From: Ciceribacter thiooxidans
GTDB taxonomy: Bacteria; Pseudomonadota; Alphaproteobacteria; Rhizobiales; Rhizobiaceae
Assembly (NCBI RefSeq): GCF_014126615.1
Contig: NZ_CP059896.1
Coordinates: forward strand, 878,501-942,500
Length of the DNA stretch: 64,000 bases
Direction: 5' to 3'
Part shown: piece by piece, positions 43,586 to 52,148 of the stretch
Position numbering within the stretch: position 1 is the first letter of the stretch
How the letters are laid out: each line of letters opens with the position of its first letter
Program-made: the position numbers and the translations under genes
The notes under the pieces: generated by a model
The model's database searches: none
The model's input: the letters and a program-made list of their open reading frames with translations, nothing else
Told to the model about the DNA's origin: nothing

Positions 43586-44047
43586 TCAGAAAAGGCTCCA
43601 GACGCTACCTGCAGATATCAGTGTAGTGCCGATAAAATAGAGCGTACGAAAGACCCATTGGTTCAATCGCTCTGACAAGGTGACACCATCCCAAGTCTGT
43701 ATATTCCAGCCCTGCAAGGCCAGGCTGGCCCAGAGCAGTATTGCTCCGCCTGCCAAGGAGACGGCGATGTCCCAGAAGTTGCTGGCGCCTGAGAGTTGGC
43801 CGAGAGCCCACCCCGACAATCCCCCCGCAACCATCGCACTTACTGCCCAGAGGAACGCCGAGGAATAGTCTTTCCTCACTTTGTGGATACTGTCTGATCC
43901 CTGTCGGGGGCCTCCCCCATTTAGCCTGACGTTGTCTTCGATCTCCTCTTGGATGAATTTTTCCGGAGATACTGCCATCAGCCACACAAGGCGAGCCTTC
44001 TGAACAAGGGACAATGGAGTTGGCTTGGGAGACGTCATGTGTACCAT
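43586..44047 (-). CDS. Uncharacterised small membrane protein
   Basis: This 153-residue protein has a polar N-terminal half (about 1-65, with KPTPLSLVQKARLVWLMAVSPEKFIQEEIEDN) and two clear membrane helices at about 66-84 and 94-112, then a third weaker one near the end (FRTLYFIGTTLISAGSVWSLF). No family is recognised. It lies between the core gene trpE(G) and the higBA pair and is transcribed from the opposite strand to both neighbours in the core, so it may have arrived with higBA. An alternative start is the ATG at 44038. Confidence 0.6.
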   Translation of the reverse strand: MVHMTSPKPTPLSLVQKARLVWLMAVSPEKFIQEEIEDNVRLNGGGPRQGSDSIHKVRKDYSSAFLWAVSAMVAGGLSGWALGQLSGASNFWDIAVSLAGGAILLWASLALQGWNIQTWDGVTLSERLNQWVFRTLYFIGTTLISAGSVWSLF

Positions 44048-44072
44048 CTCGGTTTTCTAGAATTTCTGCGTG

Positions 44073-44366
44073 TCACGCCGCCCTCGGCTCGATCCGCTGC
44101 AGCTCGTCCTCTATTTCTCTCCGGCGCTCCAACAGATCGTAGTCGGCCTGCAATCCCAGGAAGAAGCCTTCGGACAGACCGAAATAGCGAGCCAGCCGAA
44201 GGTCAGTGTCCGCTGTGACGGCCCGCTTTCGGAGGACGATCTCGTTGATGCGGCGGGGAGGGACATTTACCGCGCGTGCCAGCGCATTCTGGCTGAGCCC
44301 CATCGGCTTCAGGAAGTCCTCGAGAAGAATGTCGCCCGGATGCGGGTTCGGCAGATGGTCAGTCAT
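44073..44366 (-). CDS. higA: HigA-type antitoxin
   Basis: This 97-residue helix-turn-helix protein has HPGDILLEDFLKPMGLSQNALARAVNVPPRRINEIVLRKR, the standard HigA/VapI pattern. It neutralises the HigB toxin and represses the operon. ATG 44366 overlaps the end of higB by 8 bp (ATGACTGA), the usual HigBA arrangement; the frame extends upstream to 44405 but that part lies inside higB. Confidence 0.92.
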   Translation of the reverse strand: MTDHLPNPHPGDILLEDFLKPMGLSQNALARAVNVPPRRINEIVLRKRAVTADTDLRLARYFGLSEGFFLGLQADYDLLERRREIEDELQRIEPRAA

Positions 44367-44643
44367 GGTAGTCGACGATTCCGACATCGCTCGGCCCTCC
44401 GTCATGCCACTTGAAGCAAATGCGCCACTGTTCGTTGATCCGGATGCTGTAGTATCCGGCCCTGTCGCCCTTCAATGCCTCCAGCCGGTTTCCCGGCGGG
44501 ACGCGCAGATCCTGAAGCACGCGGGCGTTGTTCACCATGCGCAGCTTCCGCAGCGCGACCGCCTGAATGTCCGGCGGCAGCTTCCGGCTCCGCAAACCGG
44601 TCCAGATGCGCTCAGTCTCAGGATCGGCGAAGCTCCGGATCAT
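44359..44643 (-). CDS. higB: HigB-type mRNA-cleaving toxin
   Basis: This 94-residue RelE/ParE-fold protein of the HigB type opens MIRSFADPETERIW, contains LEALKGDRAGYYSIRINEQWRICFKW and ends DVGIVDYHD. It cleaves mRNA on the ribosome when free of antitoxin. It comes first in the operon, toxin before antitoxin. There is no Shine-Dalgarno sequence before the ATG, and the promoter places the transcript start at the A of the start codon. Confidence 0.92.
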   Translation of the reverse strand: MIRSFADPETERIWTGLRSRKLPPDIQAVALRKLRMVNNARVLQDLRVPPGNRLEALKGDRAGYYSIRINEQWRICFKWHDGGPSDVGIVDYHD

Positions 44644-44648
44644 GCGGC

Positions 44649-44677
44649 AGTATAACGTGACACGTTACGTATGGCAA
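44649..44677 (-). promoter_or_regulatory. higBA promoter with overlapping operator
   Basis: On the minus strand TTGCCA (44672-44677) and TATACT (44649-44654) are exactly 17 bp apart. The palindrome TAACGTG-A-CACGTTA (44653-44667) fills most of the spacer, so the HigA dimer would block the promoter. The +1 site falls on the higB start codon. Confidence 0.75.
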
Positions 44678-44768
44678 TGCGGAGCCCTTGTTTGAGGCGC
44701 ACGAGCGGACTAGGGGGAAGGCATTCCGCCTTTGACAAAACCCGTTCTTTCCTTCATATGCACCGCCA

Positions 44769-44797
44769 GAAACCGCCCACCATCCGTGGGCGGTTTC
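44769..44797 (+). other. Perfect 12-bp hairpin upstream of the CDF gene
   Basis: The stem 44769-44780 with 44786-44797 and a 5-nt loop stands 55 bp before the CDF start. No T-tract follows, and no gene on the plus strand precedes it. Two overlapping short inverted repeats (GCGAAT/ATTCGC at 44813-44827 and TGCAA/TTGCA at 44818-44832) lie just after it. A leader structure or metal-regulator site is possible. Confidence 0.4.
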
Positions 44798-44852
44798 GTC
44801 GTTGTGGAAGTAGCGAATGCAATTCGCTTGCAAGTGCAGGGGCGGCAGGAAG

Positions 44853-45755
44853 ATGAAGACAGAGAGCAACGGCCTGGTACAGCGCCTGGCCTTTTGGGGC
44901 ATTCCCCTTTCCGTCGGGGTGATGGGATTGAAGCTCGTCGCCTGGAAGGTGACGGGATCGGTGGCGCTGCTTTCCGACGGTCTGGAATCGACGGTCAACG
45001 TGGTCGCGGCGGTGGTCGCGTTCTTCGTCATCCGCTACGCCCAGAAGCCGGCGGATTCGAGCCATCCCTACGGCCACCACAAGGCGGAGTATTTCTCCGC
45101 CGTTCTCGAAGGCGTGCTGATCGTCGTCGCGGCGTTGCTCATCCTTCAGGAGGCGGTCGCGGCTCTTCCCAATCCGAAACTTCTCGACGCGCCGGTTCTC
45201 GGTCTTGCCATCAACTCGCTTGCGGCCGCCATCAACGGTGCCTGGGCGCTCACGCTTATTCGTGTCGGCAAGACGCATCGTTCCCCAGCGTTGCAGGCGG
45301 ACGGCCATCATGTGCTCTCCGACGTGGTGACGTCGGGCGGCGTTCTGATCGGCCTTGTGCTCGCCATAGTCACCGGCTACGCGATCCTCGACCCGTTGCT
45401 CGCCATCCTCGTCGCGCTCAACATCATTTTCCAGGGTTGGAAGGTGATCTCGCATTCCGTTGCCGGCCTCATGGACCAGGCGGTCGAGCCTGAGGAAGAA
45501 GAGGCGATCAAGCAGGCGATCAAGGAGAACTGCGAGGGCTCGCTCGGGGTGCATTATCTCCGTTCACGTCGCGCCGGTGCCGCCACCTTCGTCGCTTTCG
45601 ACCTGGTGGTGCCGTCGAAGATGACCGTCGGGGATGCCCATGTGATCTGCGACCGGCTGGAAATGGCCTTGCACAAGGCCTTGCCCGGCACGCGCGTCAC
45701 GATCCATGTCGAGCCGGAGAACGAAATGGCGCACGGCAACGGCGTCGAAATCTGA
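44853..45755 (+). CDS. CDF-family metal efflux protein (YiiP-like)
   Basis: This 300-residue cation diffusion facilitator has about six membrane helices and a C-terminal cytoplasmic domain. Metal-site residues include Asp in LLSDGLES and the HxxxD of HHVLSDVVTS. The S. meliloti protein in the same place beside trpE(G) and queF, as I recall SmYiiP, exports manganese; Mn2+ (or Fe2+/Zn2+) efflux is therefore inferred. ATG 44853 follows GGCAGGAAG. queF follows after 12 bp, so the two are co-transcribed. Confidence 0.88.
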   Translation: MKTESNGLVQRLAFWGIPLSVGVMGLKLVAWKVTGSVALLSDGLESTVNVVAAVVAFFVIRYAQKPADSSHPYGHHKAEYFSAVLEGVLIVVAALLILQEAVAALPNPKLLDAPVLGLAINSLAAAINGAWALTLIRVGKTHRSPALQADGHHVLSDVVTSGGVLIGLVLAIVTGYAILDPLLAILVALNIIFQGWKVISHSVAGLMDQAVEPEEEEAIKQAIKENCEGSLGVHYLRSRRAGAATFVAFDLVVPSKMTVGDAHVICDRLEMALHKALPGTRVTIHVEPENEMAHGNGVEI

Positions 45756-45767
45756 AGGAGTTTCATG

Positions 45768-46232
45768 ATGAGCAAGACCGACGTTTCCGGCCTGACCCAG
45801 CTCGGCCAGTCCGTCGAAGCGCCCACGACCCCGGAGTCGGCCGTCCTCGAGCGTGTGCCGAACGGCAATGCCGGAACAGACTACGTCGTCCGCTTTACCG
45901 CGCCTGAATTCACCTCGCTCTGCCCGATGACGGGCCAGCCGGATTTCGCCCACATCGTCATCGACTACATTCCCGGCGACTGGCTGGTGGAGTCGAAGTC
46001 GCTGAAGCTCTTTCTCTTTTCCTTCCGCAACCACGGTGCCTTCCACGAGGATTGTTCGATCTACATCGCCAGACGGATCATCGATCTCCTCGATCCGAAA
46101 TGGCTCCGGATCGGCGCTTACTGGTATCCGCGCGGCGGCATCCCGATCGACGTGTTCTGGCAGACGGGCGAGGCGCCCGCCGGCGTGTGGCTTCCCGACC
46201 AGGGCGTTCCGACCTATCGCGGCCGCGGCTGA
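45768..46232 (+). CDS. queF: NADPH-dependent 7-cyano-7-deazaguanine reductase
   Basis: This 154-residue protein is the unimodular form of QueF, which reduces the nitrile of preQ0 to preQ1 in queuosine synthesis for tRNA. The catalytic Cys is in [12 protein letters not shown], and FHEDC carries the conserved substrate-binding Glu. The start is ATG 45768 (tandem ATGATG at 45765) after AAGGAG. It is co-transcribed with the CDF gene; no preQ1 riboswitch was recognised upstream. Confidence 0.95.
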   Translation: MSKTDVSGLTQLGQSVEAPTTPESAVLERVPNGNAGTDYVVRFTAPEFTSLCPMTGQPDFAHIVIDYIPGDWLVESKSLKLFLFSFRNHGAFHEDCSIYIARRIIDLLDPKWLRIGAYWYPRGGIPIDVFWQTGEAPAGVWLPDQGVPTYRGRG

Positions 46233-46418
46233 CGGTCACAGACTTGCCGGCAGCCGCCGCGAGCGGCAGCCGACCGGCGCGAACGGCTCTTCGAGTGACG
46301 GATCGCACGACCCTCTTTTGCCACAGATTGTCTATTAGTACTTCATAAACTGTGAACGGAAGCCGCCCGTTAACGCCTGCCGTGCGATGGCAGGAGGGGC
46401 AGGGAGGCATGGACACGC

Positions 46419-48641
46419 ATGGAACAAGGCGCAAACCGTCGCAGGGTCGCGACCTTTCCGCTCAAGGTGGTCCTTCTCACCGTCTGCGGCACAATTGCAC
46501 TGGTCGTCGCCGCCCAGGTCTTCCTGACCTGGGCCACGAGGGTCATCGACGATCAGTCGGAGGCACGGCAGGTCCCGATCGCCGAGCATGTCATCAGCCA
46601 ACTGCGTTCGCGCGTCGCCCATGACCAGGAGAGTTCGACCGTCTGGGACGAGGCCGTCGAGACGGTGCGCAAGCCGCCGAGTCCCGAACGGGACGAGTGG
46701 ATAGACGGCAATCTCGGCAGCTGGATGATCTCCTATTTCGGGCACGATGCCGCTTTCGTGCTCGATCCCGCCGACCGTCCGATCTATGCCTACGTCGACG
46801 ACAAGATCAGCGGGCCGGAAGCATTTGATCGCTTCCGCTCCGTCACCGAGCCGATGGCCTCGCGCCTGCGCGACATGCTCCGCAGGCAGGACAGGAGCCA
46901 GGTGAACGATCGCGTGCTCTCTCCGGGTGTCAGTGATTTCAGCAGGATCGGCGAGCATCCGGCCATCGTCAGCGTGAAGCCGGTGGTTTCCGACAGCGGC
47001 GAAATCGAGCAGGTGCCGGGGCAGGAGTATCTGCACGTCGCCGTGAAGTATCTCGACAGCGATTTTCTGCAGGAACTTTCGAGCGAGTACGGCTTCCACG
47101 GTCTCTTCTTCTCGCCGGTGTCGCAGAAGCTGCCCGGCACGGCCGAGCTGCCGATCGTCGCCGACAGTGGACAGATCGTCGGCTATTTCGGTTGGCTTCC
47201 CTACCGCCCGGGCTCGGCATTCCTTGCGTCGATCTCGCCGGCACTCGTCGGCGCGCTGCTGCTGCTGATCATCACGCTGACGCTCTTTCTTCTCGCCCTT
47301 TACCGACGCCTCAAGGTGAACCGTGCGCAGGAGGAGCGTATTCGCTTCCTCGCCAATCACGACGCGCTGACCGGGCTCCTGAACCGCACCGCCTTCGAGC
47401 GCGAACTCGACCTTGCACTAATGCCGGCGAAGGGGGCGGTTCCCCAGATCGCCGTGCTCTACCTCGATCTCGACCGGTTCAAGCAGATCAACGACACGCT
47501 GGGACACGGCGCCGGCGATGACGTCATCCGGGAGGTGGCGAAGCGGATCGGTGTGCTGTTGCCGCCGGAGGGACGTCTCTGCCGCGTCGGCGGCGACGAG
47601 TTCAACATCTTCGTGCCCTTCTCCGAGGTGTCCGAGGTCGAGGCGCTTTGTTCGCGTATCGTCTCGTCGATCGCGGAACCCTTCGTCATCGACGGGAAAA
47701 CGACCTTTGCGGGTGTCTCGGTCGGTGCGGCCTATTCACCTCTCCACGGCGCGAACCGCAGCGAGCTCACCCGCAAGGCGGACGTTGCACTCTACAATGC
47801 CAAGGCGAGCGGGCGAGGGCGTTTCACGACGTTTGGCGTCCACATGGACGTTATCATCAGGGAGCGGGCGGAAATCGAGCGCGATCTCCACGCCGCACTC
47901 ACCAAGACAGGCCAGTTCCATGTTCTCTACCAGCCGAAATACCGCGCGCGGACCGGCGATCTGATCAGTGTCGAGGCATTGGTACGGTGGTACCATCCGA
48001 CCCGTGGCTGTCTCTCCCCGACCTTCTTCATTCCGATCGCCGAGGAGGCCGGCCTCATCAAGGCGCTCGGGCGATACGTCCTCGAGGAAGCCTGCAAGGC
48101 GGCCGCGAAATGGCAGATCGGCAGCGTGGCGGTCAACGTCTCACCGATACAGTGGCGCAATCCCGGTTTCGCATCCGAGGTCGAGGCGACGCTCGAGGCG
48201 ACCGGCCTCGATCCACATCGGCTCGAGCTCGAAATCACCGAGACGGCATGGATGGATGGTACGTCCACCTGCATCGCCAACATAAGGGCATTGAGAGATC
48301 TCGGCGTTGCCATCGCGCTCGACGATTTCGGGACCGGCTTCTCCACCTTCGGCCGTCTGCACGACACGGAAGTCGATCACATCAAAATCGACAAATCGTT
48401 CATCGATGGGCTCGGCAAATCACGCGGTGACGAGGCTATCGTCCAGGCAATCGTGGATATGGCGCACGCGAAGGGCTTGAAGACGACGGCCGAGGGGGTG
48501 CAAACGCAGGAGCAGAGCGCATTCCTAACGGAGATCGGCTGCGACGAGTTGCAGGGCTTCCTGTTTTCGGAGCCCGTTTCCGTCCGGGACATCGACAAGC
48601 TGCTTGCGGACGGGGGGCAGCGCGCCCGGCCGCAGTCGTGA
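46419..48641 (+). CDS. Membrane GGDEF/EAL cyclic-di-GMP protein with CHASE4-like sensor
   Basis: This 740-residue protein has two membrane helices (about 16-36 and 272-292) enclosing a periplasmic CHASE4-like domain, then GGDEF (about 305-465) and EAL (about 480-730) domains. The diguanylate cyclase motif is RVGGDEF and the phosphodiesterase motif is VEALVRW, with the loop DDFGTGFS intact, so both activities are possible. It probably senses a periplasmic cue and adjusts c-di-GMP. ATG 46419 has a GGAGG about 11 nt upstream. It is a single gene. Confidence 0.93.
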   Translation: MEQGANRRRVATFPLKVVLLTVCGTIALVVAAQVFLTWATRVIDDQSEARQVPIAEHVISQLRSRVAHDQESSTVWDEAVETVRKPPSPERDEWIDGNLGSWMISYFGHDAAFVLDPADRPIYAYVDDKISGPEAFDRFRSVTEPMASRLRDMLRRQDRSQVNDRVLSPGVSDFSRIGEHPAIVSVKPVVSDSGEIEQVPGQEYLHVAVKYLDSDFLQELSSEYGFHGLFFSPVSQKLPGTAELPIVADSGQIVGYFGWLPYRPGSAFLASISPALVGALLLLIITLTLFLLALYRRLKVNRAQEERIRFLANHDALTGLLNRTAFERELDLALMPAKGAVPQIAVLYLDLDRFKQINDTLGHGAGDDVIREVAKRIGVLLPPEGRLCRVGGDEFNIFVPFSEVSEVEALCSRIVSSIAEPFVIDGKTTFAGVSVGAAYSPLHGANRSELTRKADVALYNAKASGRGRFTTFGVHMDVIIRERAEIERDLHAALTKTGQFHVLYQPKYRARTGDLISVEALVRWYHPTRGCLSPTFFIPIAEEAGLIKALGRYVLEEACKAAAKWQIGSVAVNVSPIQWRNPGFASEVEATLEATGLDPHRLELEITETAWMDGTSTCIANIRALRDLGVAIALDDFGTGFSTFGRLHDTEVDHIKIDKSFIDGLGKSRGDEAIVQAIVDMAHAKGLKTTAEGVQTQEQSAFLTEIGCDELQGFLFSEPVSVRDIDKLLADGGQRARPQS

Positions 48642-48653
48642 CCGCGTCACCGC

Positions 48654-49409
48654 TCAGAGCGTCTGGGCGGCGCTGATCGAGGAGACGAAGCGGCGGGTGC
48701 GCTCGCGTTGCGGATCGCGGAAGATCTGCTCGGAGGCGCCCGTTTCAACGATCTGACCCGCTTCCAGAAAGACCACCTGATTGGCGATGCGCGAAGCGAG
48801 CCGCAGATCATGTGTCGCGATGACCATGGTCGTGCCTTCGCTTGCGAGCTTGCTCAGGACGTCGACGACCTCGCCGGCGAGTTCCGGATCGAGTGCCGAT
48901 GTCGGCTCGTCGCAGAGCAGAACCTTGGGGGAGGGGGCGAGCGCGCGCGCAATCGCCACGCGCTGCTGTTGACCGCCGGAAAGATTGGCAGGCCAGGCAT
49001 CCGCCTTGTGGGCCATGCCGACCTTGGTCAGGAGTTCGACGGCGCGGGCGCGGGCCTTTTCGCGGGGCCACTTCTGGACGACGAGAAGCCCCTCCATGAC
49101 GTTCTCGATGGTCGTGCGGTGCGGGAAGAGCTGGAAGTTCTGAAACACCATGCCGGTTTCGCAGCGGATTTTCTGGATCGCGGCCCAGGGCGTCTTGCGG
49201 TCCGGTGCGAACTCGACCCGGTCGTCACCCACCTGGACGGATCCGGAGGTCGGGAGTTCGAGAAGGTTGATCGACCGGAGCAGCGTGCTCTTGCCGCCGC
49301 CGGACGGGCCGACGAGCGCCGTCACGCTGCCTTCCGGAAAGGTGAGCGAAATGTCATCGAGGATCACGGCCTCGCCGAAACGCTTCACGATGTGGGACAG
49401 TTCGATCAT
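48654..49409 (-). CDS. Polar amino acid (cystine-type) ABC transporter ATPase
   Basis: This 251-residue ATPase of the polar amino acid uptake family has Walker A GPSGGGKST at 34-42, signature LSGGQQQRVAIARAL and Walker B VLLCDEPTSALD. Its ATG overlaps the permease stop by 4 bp. With the permease and binding protein it forms a complete importer. Confidence 0.93.
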   Translation of the reverse strand: MIELSHIVKRFGEAVILDDISLTFPEGSVTALVGPSGGGKSTLLRSINLLELPTSGSVQVGDDRVEFAPDRKTPWAAIQKIRCETGMVFQNFQLFPHRTTIENVMEGLLVVQKWPREKARARAVELLTKVGMAHKADAWPANLSGGQQQRVAIARALAPSPKVLLCDEPTSALDPELAGEVVDVLSKLASEGTTMVIATHDLRLASRIANQVVFLEAGQIVETGASEQIFRDPQRERTRRFVSSISAAQTL

Positions 49410-50086
49410 CGGTTGGCCTCCAGCATACCGCCGTAGCGGCCGAAACGGATCTCGAGACGCGATTGCAGCGCCGACAGAACCGAGCTCATGGCGAGGTAGA
49501 TGAAGGCGGCCTCGACGTAGAGGATCAGCGGCTCATAGGTCGTGGCGACGATCCGCTGCGCCGACTGGAAGAGTTCCGGCACGGTGATCGCCGCGGCGAG
49601 CGAGGTGTCCTTGACCAGCGAGATGAAGGTGTTGGAAAGCGGCGGCACCGCGACCCGGCCCGCCTGAGGCAGGATCGTGCGGCGCATGGCCTGGCCCCAG
49701 GTCATGCCGGTGGAGTAGGCAGCCTCCCACTGGCCCTTGGGCACGGAGGCGATGGCTGCACGGATGATCTCGGAGGTATAGGCGCCGACATTCAGCGTGA
49801 AGCCGATCAGTGCGGCCGGGAAGGCATCGAGCAAGACGCCGATGCTCGGCAGGCCGTAGAAGATGACGAAGAGTTGCACCAGCAGCGGCGTGCCGCGGAT
49901 CACCCAGACGTAGAAGCGGGCGACGAGCACCAGCGGCTTCGGCGCGAAAAGCCGTGTCACGGCCGTGACGAGGCCGAGCGACAGGCCAAGGACGAAGGAG
50001 AGAAGCGTCAGCGGAATGGTGAACTTCACCCCGGCCCAAAGCAGGGTCGGCAGCGAATCGGTCATCAGTTGCAGCCAGTGCGGCAT
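49406..50086 (-). CDS. Polar amino acid (cystine-type) ABC transporter permease
   Basis: This 226-residue HisM/GlnP-type permease has about five helices and the EAA loop segment GMTWGQAMRRTILPQAGRVAVPPLSN. It sits between the binding-protein and ATPase genes of the operon; a palindromic repeat element occupies the 238-bp gap upstream. Confidence 0.92.
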   Translation of the reverse strand: MPHWLQLMTDSLPTLLWAGVKFTIPLTLLSFVLGLSLGLVTAVTRLFAPKPLVLVARFYVWVIRGTPLLVQLFVIFYGLPSIGVLLDAFPAALIGFTLNVGAYTSEIIRAAIASVPKGQWEAAYSTGMTWGQAMRRTILPQAGRVAVPPLSNTFISLVKDTSLAAAITVPELFQSAQRIVATTYEPLILYVEAAFIYLAMSSVLSALQSRLEIRFGRYGGMLEANR

Positions 50087-50162
50087 GGCGTCGTCCTTGT
50101 AGATCGTCCAGAGTAGATAGTCCTCTCGACCGAACGGGGAAGGTGGGTCGGTGCCGCTTGTC

Positions 50163-50313
50163 CCTTCTCCCCGTCCTCACGGGGAGAAGGTGCCGGCAGG
50201 CGGATGAGGGGCGAAAACGTGCAGAACGGCGGCAAATTCGCAAACGTCTGCACCGGCGAGACCGGCGTGCCATGCCCCTCACCCTTGCCCTCTCCCGCGG
50301 GCGGGGAGAGGGG
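50163..50313. repeat. Rhizobial intergenic palindromic element (RIME-like)
   Basis: A 12-bp hairpin at 50163-50190 (CCTTCTCCCCGT arm) and a second GC-rich hairpin at 50288-50312 flank inner inverted copies of GAGGGGC/GCCCCTC (50206-50212 and 50274-50280). Composition and layout match the intergenic mosaic elements common in Rhizobiaceae. It lies inside the ABC operon, between the binding-protein and permease genes, and could act as an RNA stability structure. Confidence 0.7.
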
Positions 50314-50324
50314 ACGCCAGCTAC

Positions 50325-51098
50325 TTACTTTGAAACGTCAGCCCCGAAATACTTCTCCGAAATCTTCTGGTAGGTGCCGTCTGCCTTGATGTCCGCGAGC
50401 GCCTTGTTGATCGCTGCCACCAGTTCCGGATCGCCCTTGCGGACGATGATGCCGGAATAGTCGGCATCGGCCTTCTCGGCGACGATCTTCACCGGCGCAT
50501 CCGGCTTCTGCTTCTTGAAGTCGAGGAAGGAGAGGCTGTCGTTGATGGTGGCGTCGGCGCGGCCGGTCAGGACGAGCTGGATCGACTGATCGAAGCCGTC
50601 GGTGCCGACGAGTTCGGCGCCGGCGTTCTCGGCGAGCTTGCCGAAATTGCTGGTGAGCGACTGGGCCGACCTCTTGCCCTTGAGGTCCTCGAAGCTCTTG
50701 ATGTCGGCGTTGTCGTCCTTGACGATCAGCACGGCCTTGGAGGTGATGTAGGGATCGGAGAAATCGTATTTCTGCTTGCGTGCCTCGGTGATGCCGACCT
50801 GGTTGATGACGGCGTCGTAGCGGTTGGCGTCGAGGCCGGCGATCAGGCCGTCCCACTTGCCTTCGACGAACTCCGCCTTCACGCCGAGCTTCTCTGCGAC
50901 CGCCTCACCGATCTCGACGTCGAAGCCGACGAGCTTGTTGTCGGCGTCATGGAAGGTGAACGGCGCATAGGTGCCTTCGGTGCCGATCTTGAAAACGCCG
51001 GCCGACTTGATCTGGTCGAGGTTCTCGCCCGCCAGAACCGGGGCGAAGGTCAGGGTTTGCAGCGCTGCCGCCGCGGCGATCGTCTTGAGCCAGTTCAT
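50325..51098 (-). CDS. Cystine-type amino acid ABC transporter substrate-binding protein
   Basis: This 257-residue periplasmic binding protein has a signal peptide ending about PVLA and resembles E. coli FliY/TcyJ: GTYAPFTFHD, WDGLIAGLDANRYDAVINQVGIT, KYDFSDPYI and the end EKYFGADVSK. Cystine or a related sulfur amino acid is the likely ligand, by similarity. ATG 51098 follows AAAGGAAG; the upstream GTG/ATG at 51119 would add seven residues. It heads the operon. Confidence 0.9.
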   Translation of the reverse strand: MNWLKTIAAAAALQTLTFAPVLAGENLDQIKSAGVFKIGTEGTYAPFTFHDADNKLVGFDVEIGEAVAEKLGVKAEFVEGKWDGLIAGLDANRYDAVINQVGITEARKQKYDFSDPYITSKAVLIVKDDNADIKSFEDLKGKRSAQSLTSNFGKLAENAGAELVGTDGFDQSIQLVLTGRADATINDSLSFLDFKKQKPDAPVKIVAEKADADYSGIIVRKGDPELVAAINKALADIKADGTYQKISEKYFGADVSK

Positions 51099-51263
51099 CG
51101 TGTCTTCCTTTCGGGTCACTCTTCGAATGGCGTTTTAATGTCAGATGGGGAAAGCGTTGGGAGGAGAGAAAAGCGCGAATTAAATGAGCAAATGAGAATA
51201 TTTTACTCATGTTTCGGCACGTGTTCTCCCTCGCTGCGGCGCTGCCGGCCTGCCCAAACGCAA

Positions 51264-51310
51264 AACCGCCGCGAAGGTTCCCGATCTGGAGACCGGCCTT
51301 CGCAGCGGTT
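51264..51310 (-). terminator. Terminator of the hupE-like gene
   Basis: Long imperfect stem of 14 bp with one mismatch (51264-51277 with 51297-51310) and a large loop; on the minus strand TTTT follows. It lies 35 bp beyond the hupE-like stop. Confidence 0.55.
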
Positions 51311-51344
51311 GCAGGAGAGGGCGGCCTCTGCCGCCCGTGTCGGA

Positions 51345-51917
51345 TCAGCCGAAGATGAGCGCAGCGCCGCCGAGCGCGGTCACGGCGCCGAGAAGGCGGG
51401 TGGCGATCGTTCCCATGCGGGACAACGAGATGCCGAGGCCGACGCCGGCTACATGCAGCAGCGCGGTGGAGACGAGAAAGCCGAGGCCGAACTGGACGGC
51501 GCCGGCGGCACCGAGTTCACCGCCGTGGGCATGGCCGTGGAAGAGGGCGAAAAGGCCGACGATCGCGGCCGATGCCGCGGTCGGAAGGCGGACGGCGGTT
51601 GCCACCAGCAGGCCGAGGCCGATGACGGAGGCGAGCACGGCCGGCTCGACAAAGGGGAGCGCGAAGCCGGAAACCGCAAGCAGGAAGCCTGCAGCCATGG
51701 TGGTCACGAAGGCAGCGGGAACGGCGAAGAGCGCCCGGCCGCCGATCTGCGACGCCCAGAGGCCGACGGCAACCATCGCCAGCACGTGATCGGCACCGCT
51801 CAGCGGGTGAGACACGCCCGACATCAGCGAGCCGTGTTCGGTCGGATCGAGGTGGGCGAAGGCCGGGGCCGCAGCGGCGGCGAGGAAGGCGGCGGAAAGC
51901 GAAAGGCGTTTGAACAT
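51345..51917 (-). CDS. HupE/UreJ-family nickel/cobalt permease
   Basis: This 190-residue protein has a signal peptide (ending AFA) followed by HLDPTEHGSLMSGVSHPLSGADHVLAMVAVGLWA, the HupE/UreJ metal-binding signature, then about six helices and a second histidine motif FHGHAHGGELG. Such proteins are secondary importers of Ni2+ or Co2+. No hydrogenase, urease or cobalamin gene is near, so the metal is open. ATG 51917 has GAGGGA upstream; earlier starts would add an unrelated polar stretch. Confidence 0.9.
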   Translation of the reverse strand: MFKRLSLSAAFLAAAAAPAFAHLDPTEHGSLMSGVSHPLSGADHVLAMVAVGLWASQIGGRALFAVPAAFVTTMAAGFLLAVSGFALPFVEPAVLASVIGLGLLVATAVRLPTAASAAIVGLFALFHGHAHGGELGAAGAVQFGLGFLVSTALLHVAGVGLGISLSRMGTIATRLLGAVTALGGAALIFG

Positions 51918-52148
51918 CTCTTGTCCCTCGGTTTGGTCGACACGGCGCCCGGACATCGGTCGCGCCTGCCTGAAGCTATAGGCCATCCGAACGTCTGACG
52001 TAAGCCGGTCAGTCCGGTTCGGCGGCAATTTTCGTATGGCGAAAATATGCACACCAAAAGAAACGGATCCCGGAGCCTTTGCGGCGCCGGGATCGGCAAT
52101 TGCGACATCGTCTGCGGAACGCGGCGTCAGTGACGCGGCGGGTCCGTT

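Noticed and set aside
44691..44852. preQ1 riboswitch before the CDF-queF operon
   Set aside because: The hairpin has no recognisable preQ1 aptamer loop or adjoining A-rich tail; the position alone is not enough.
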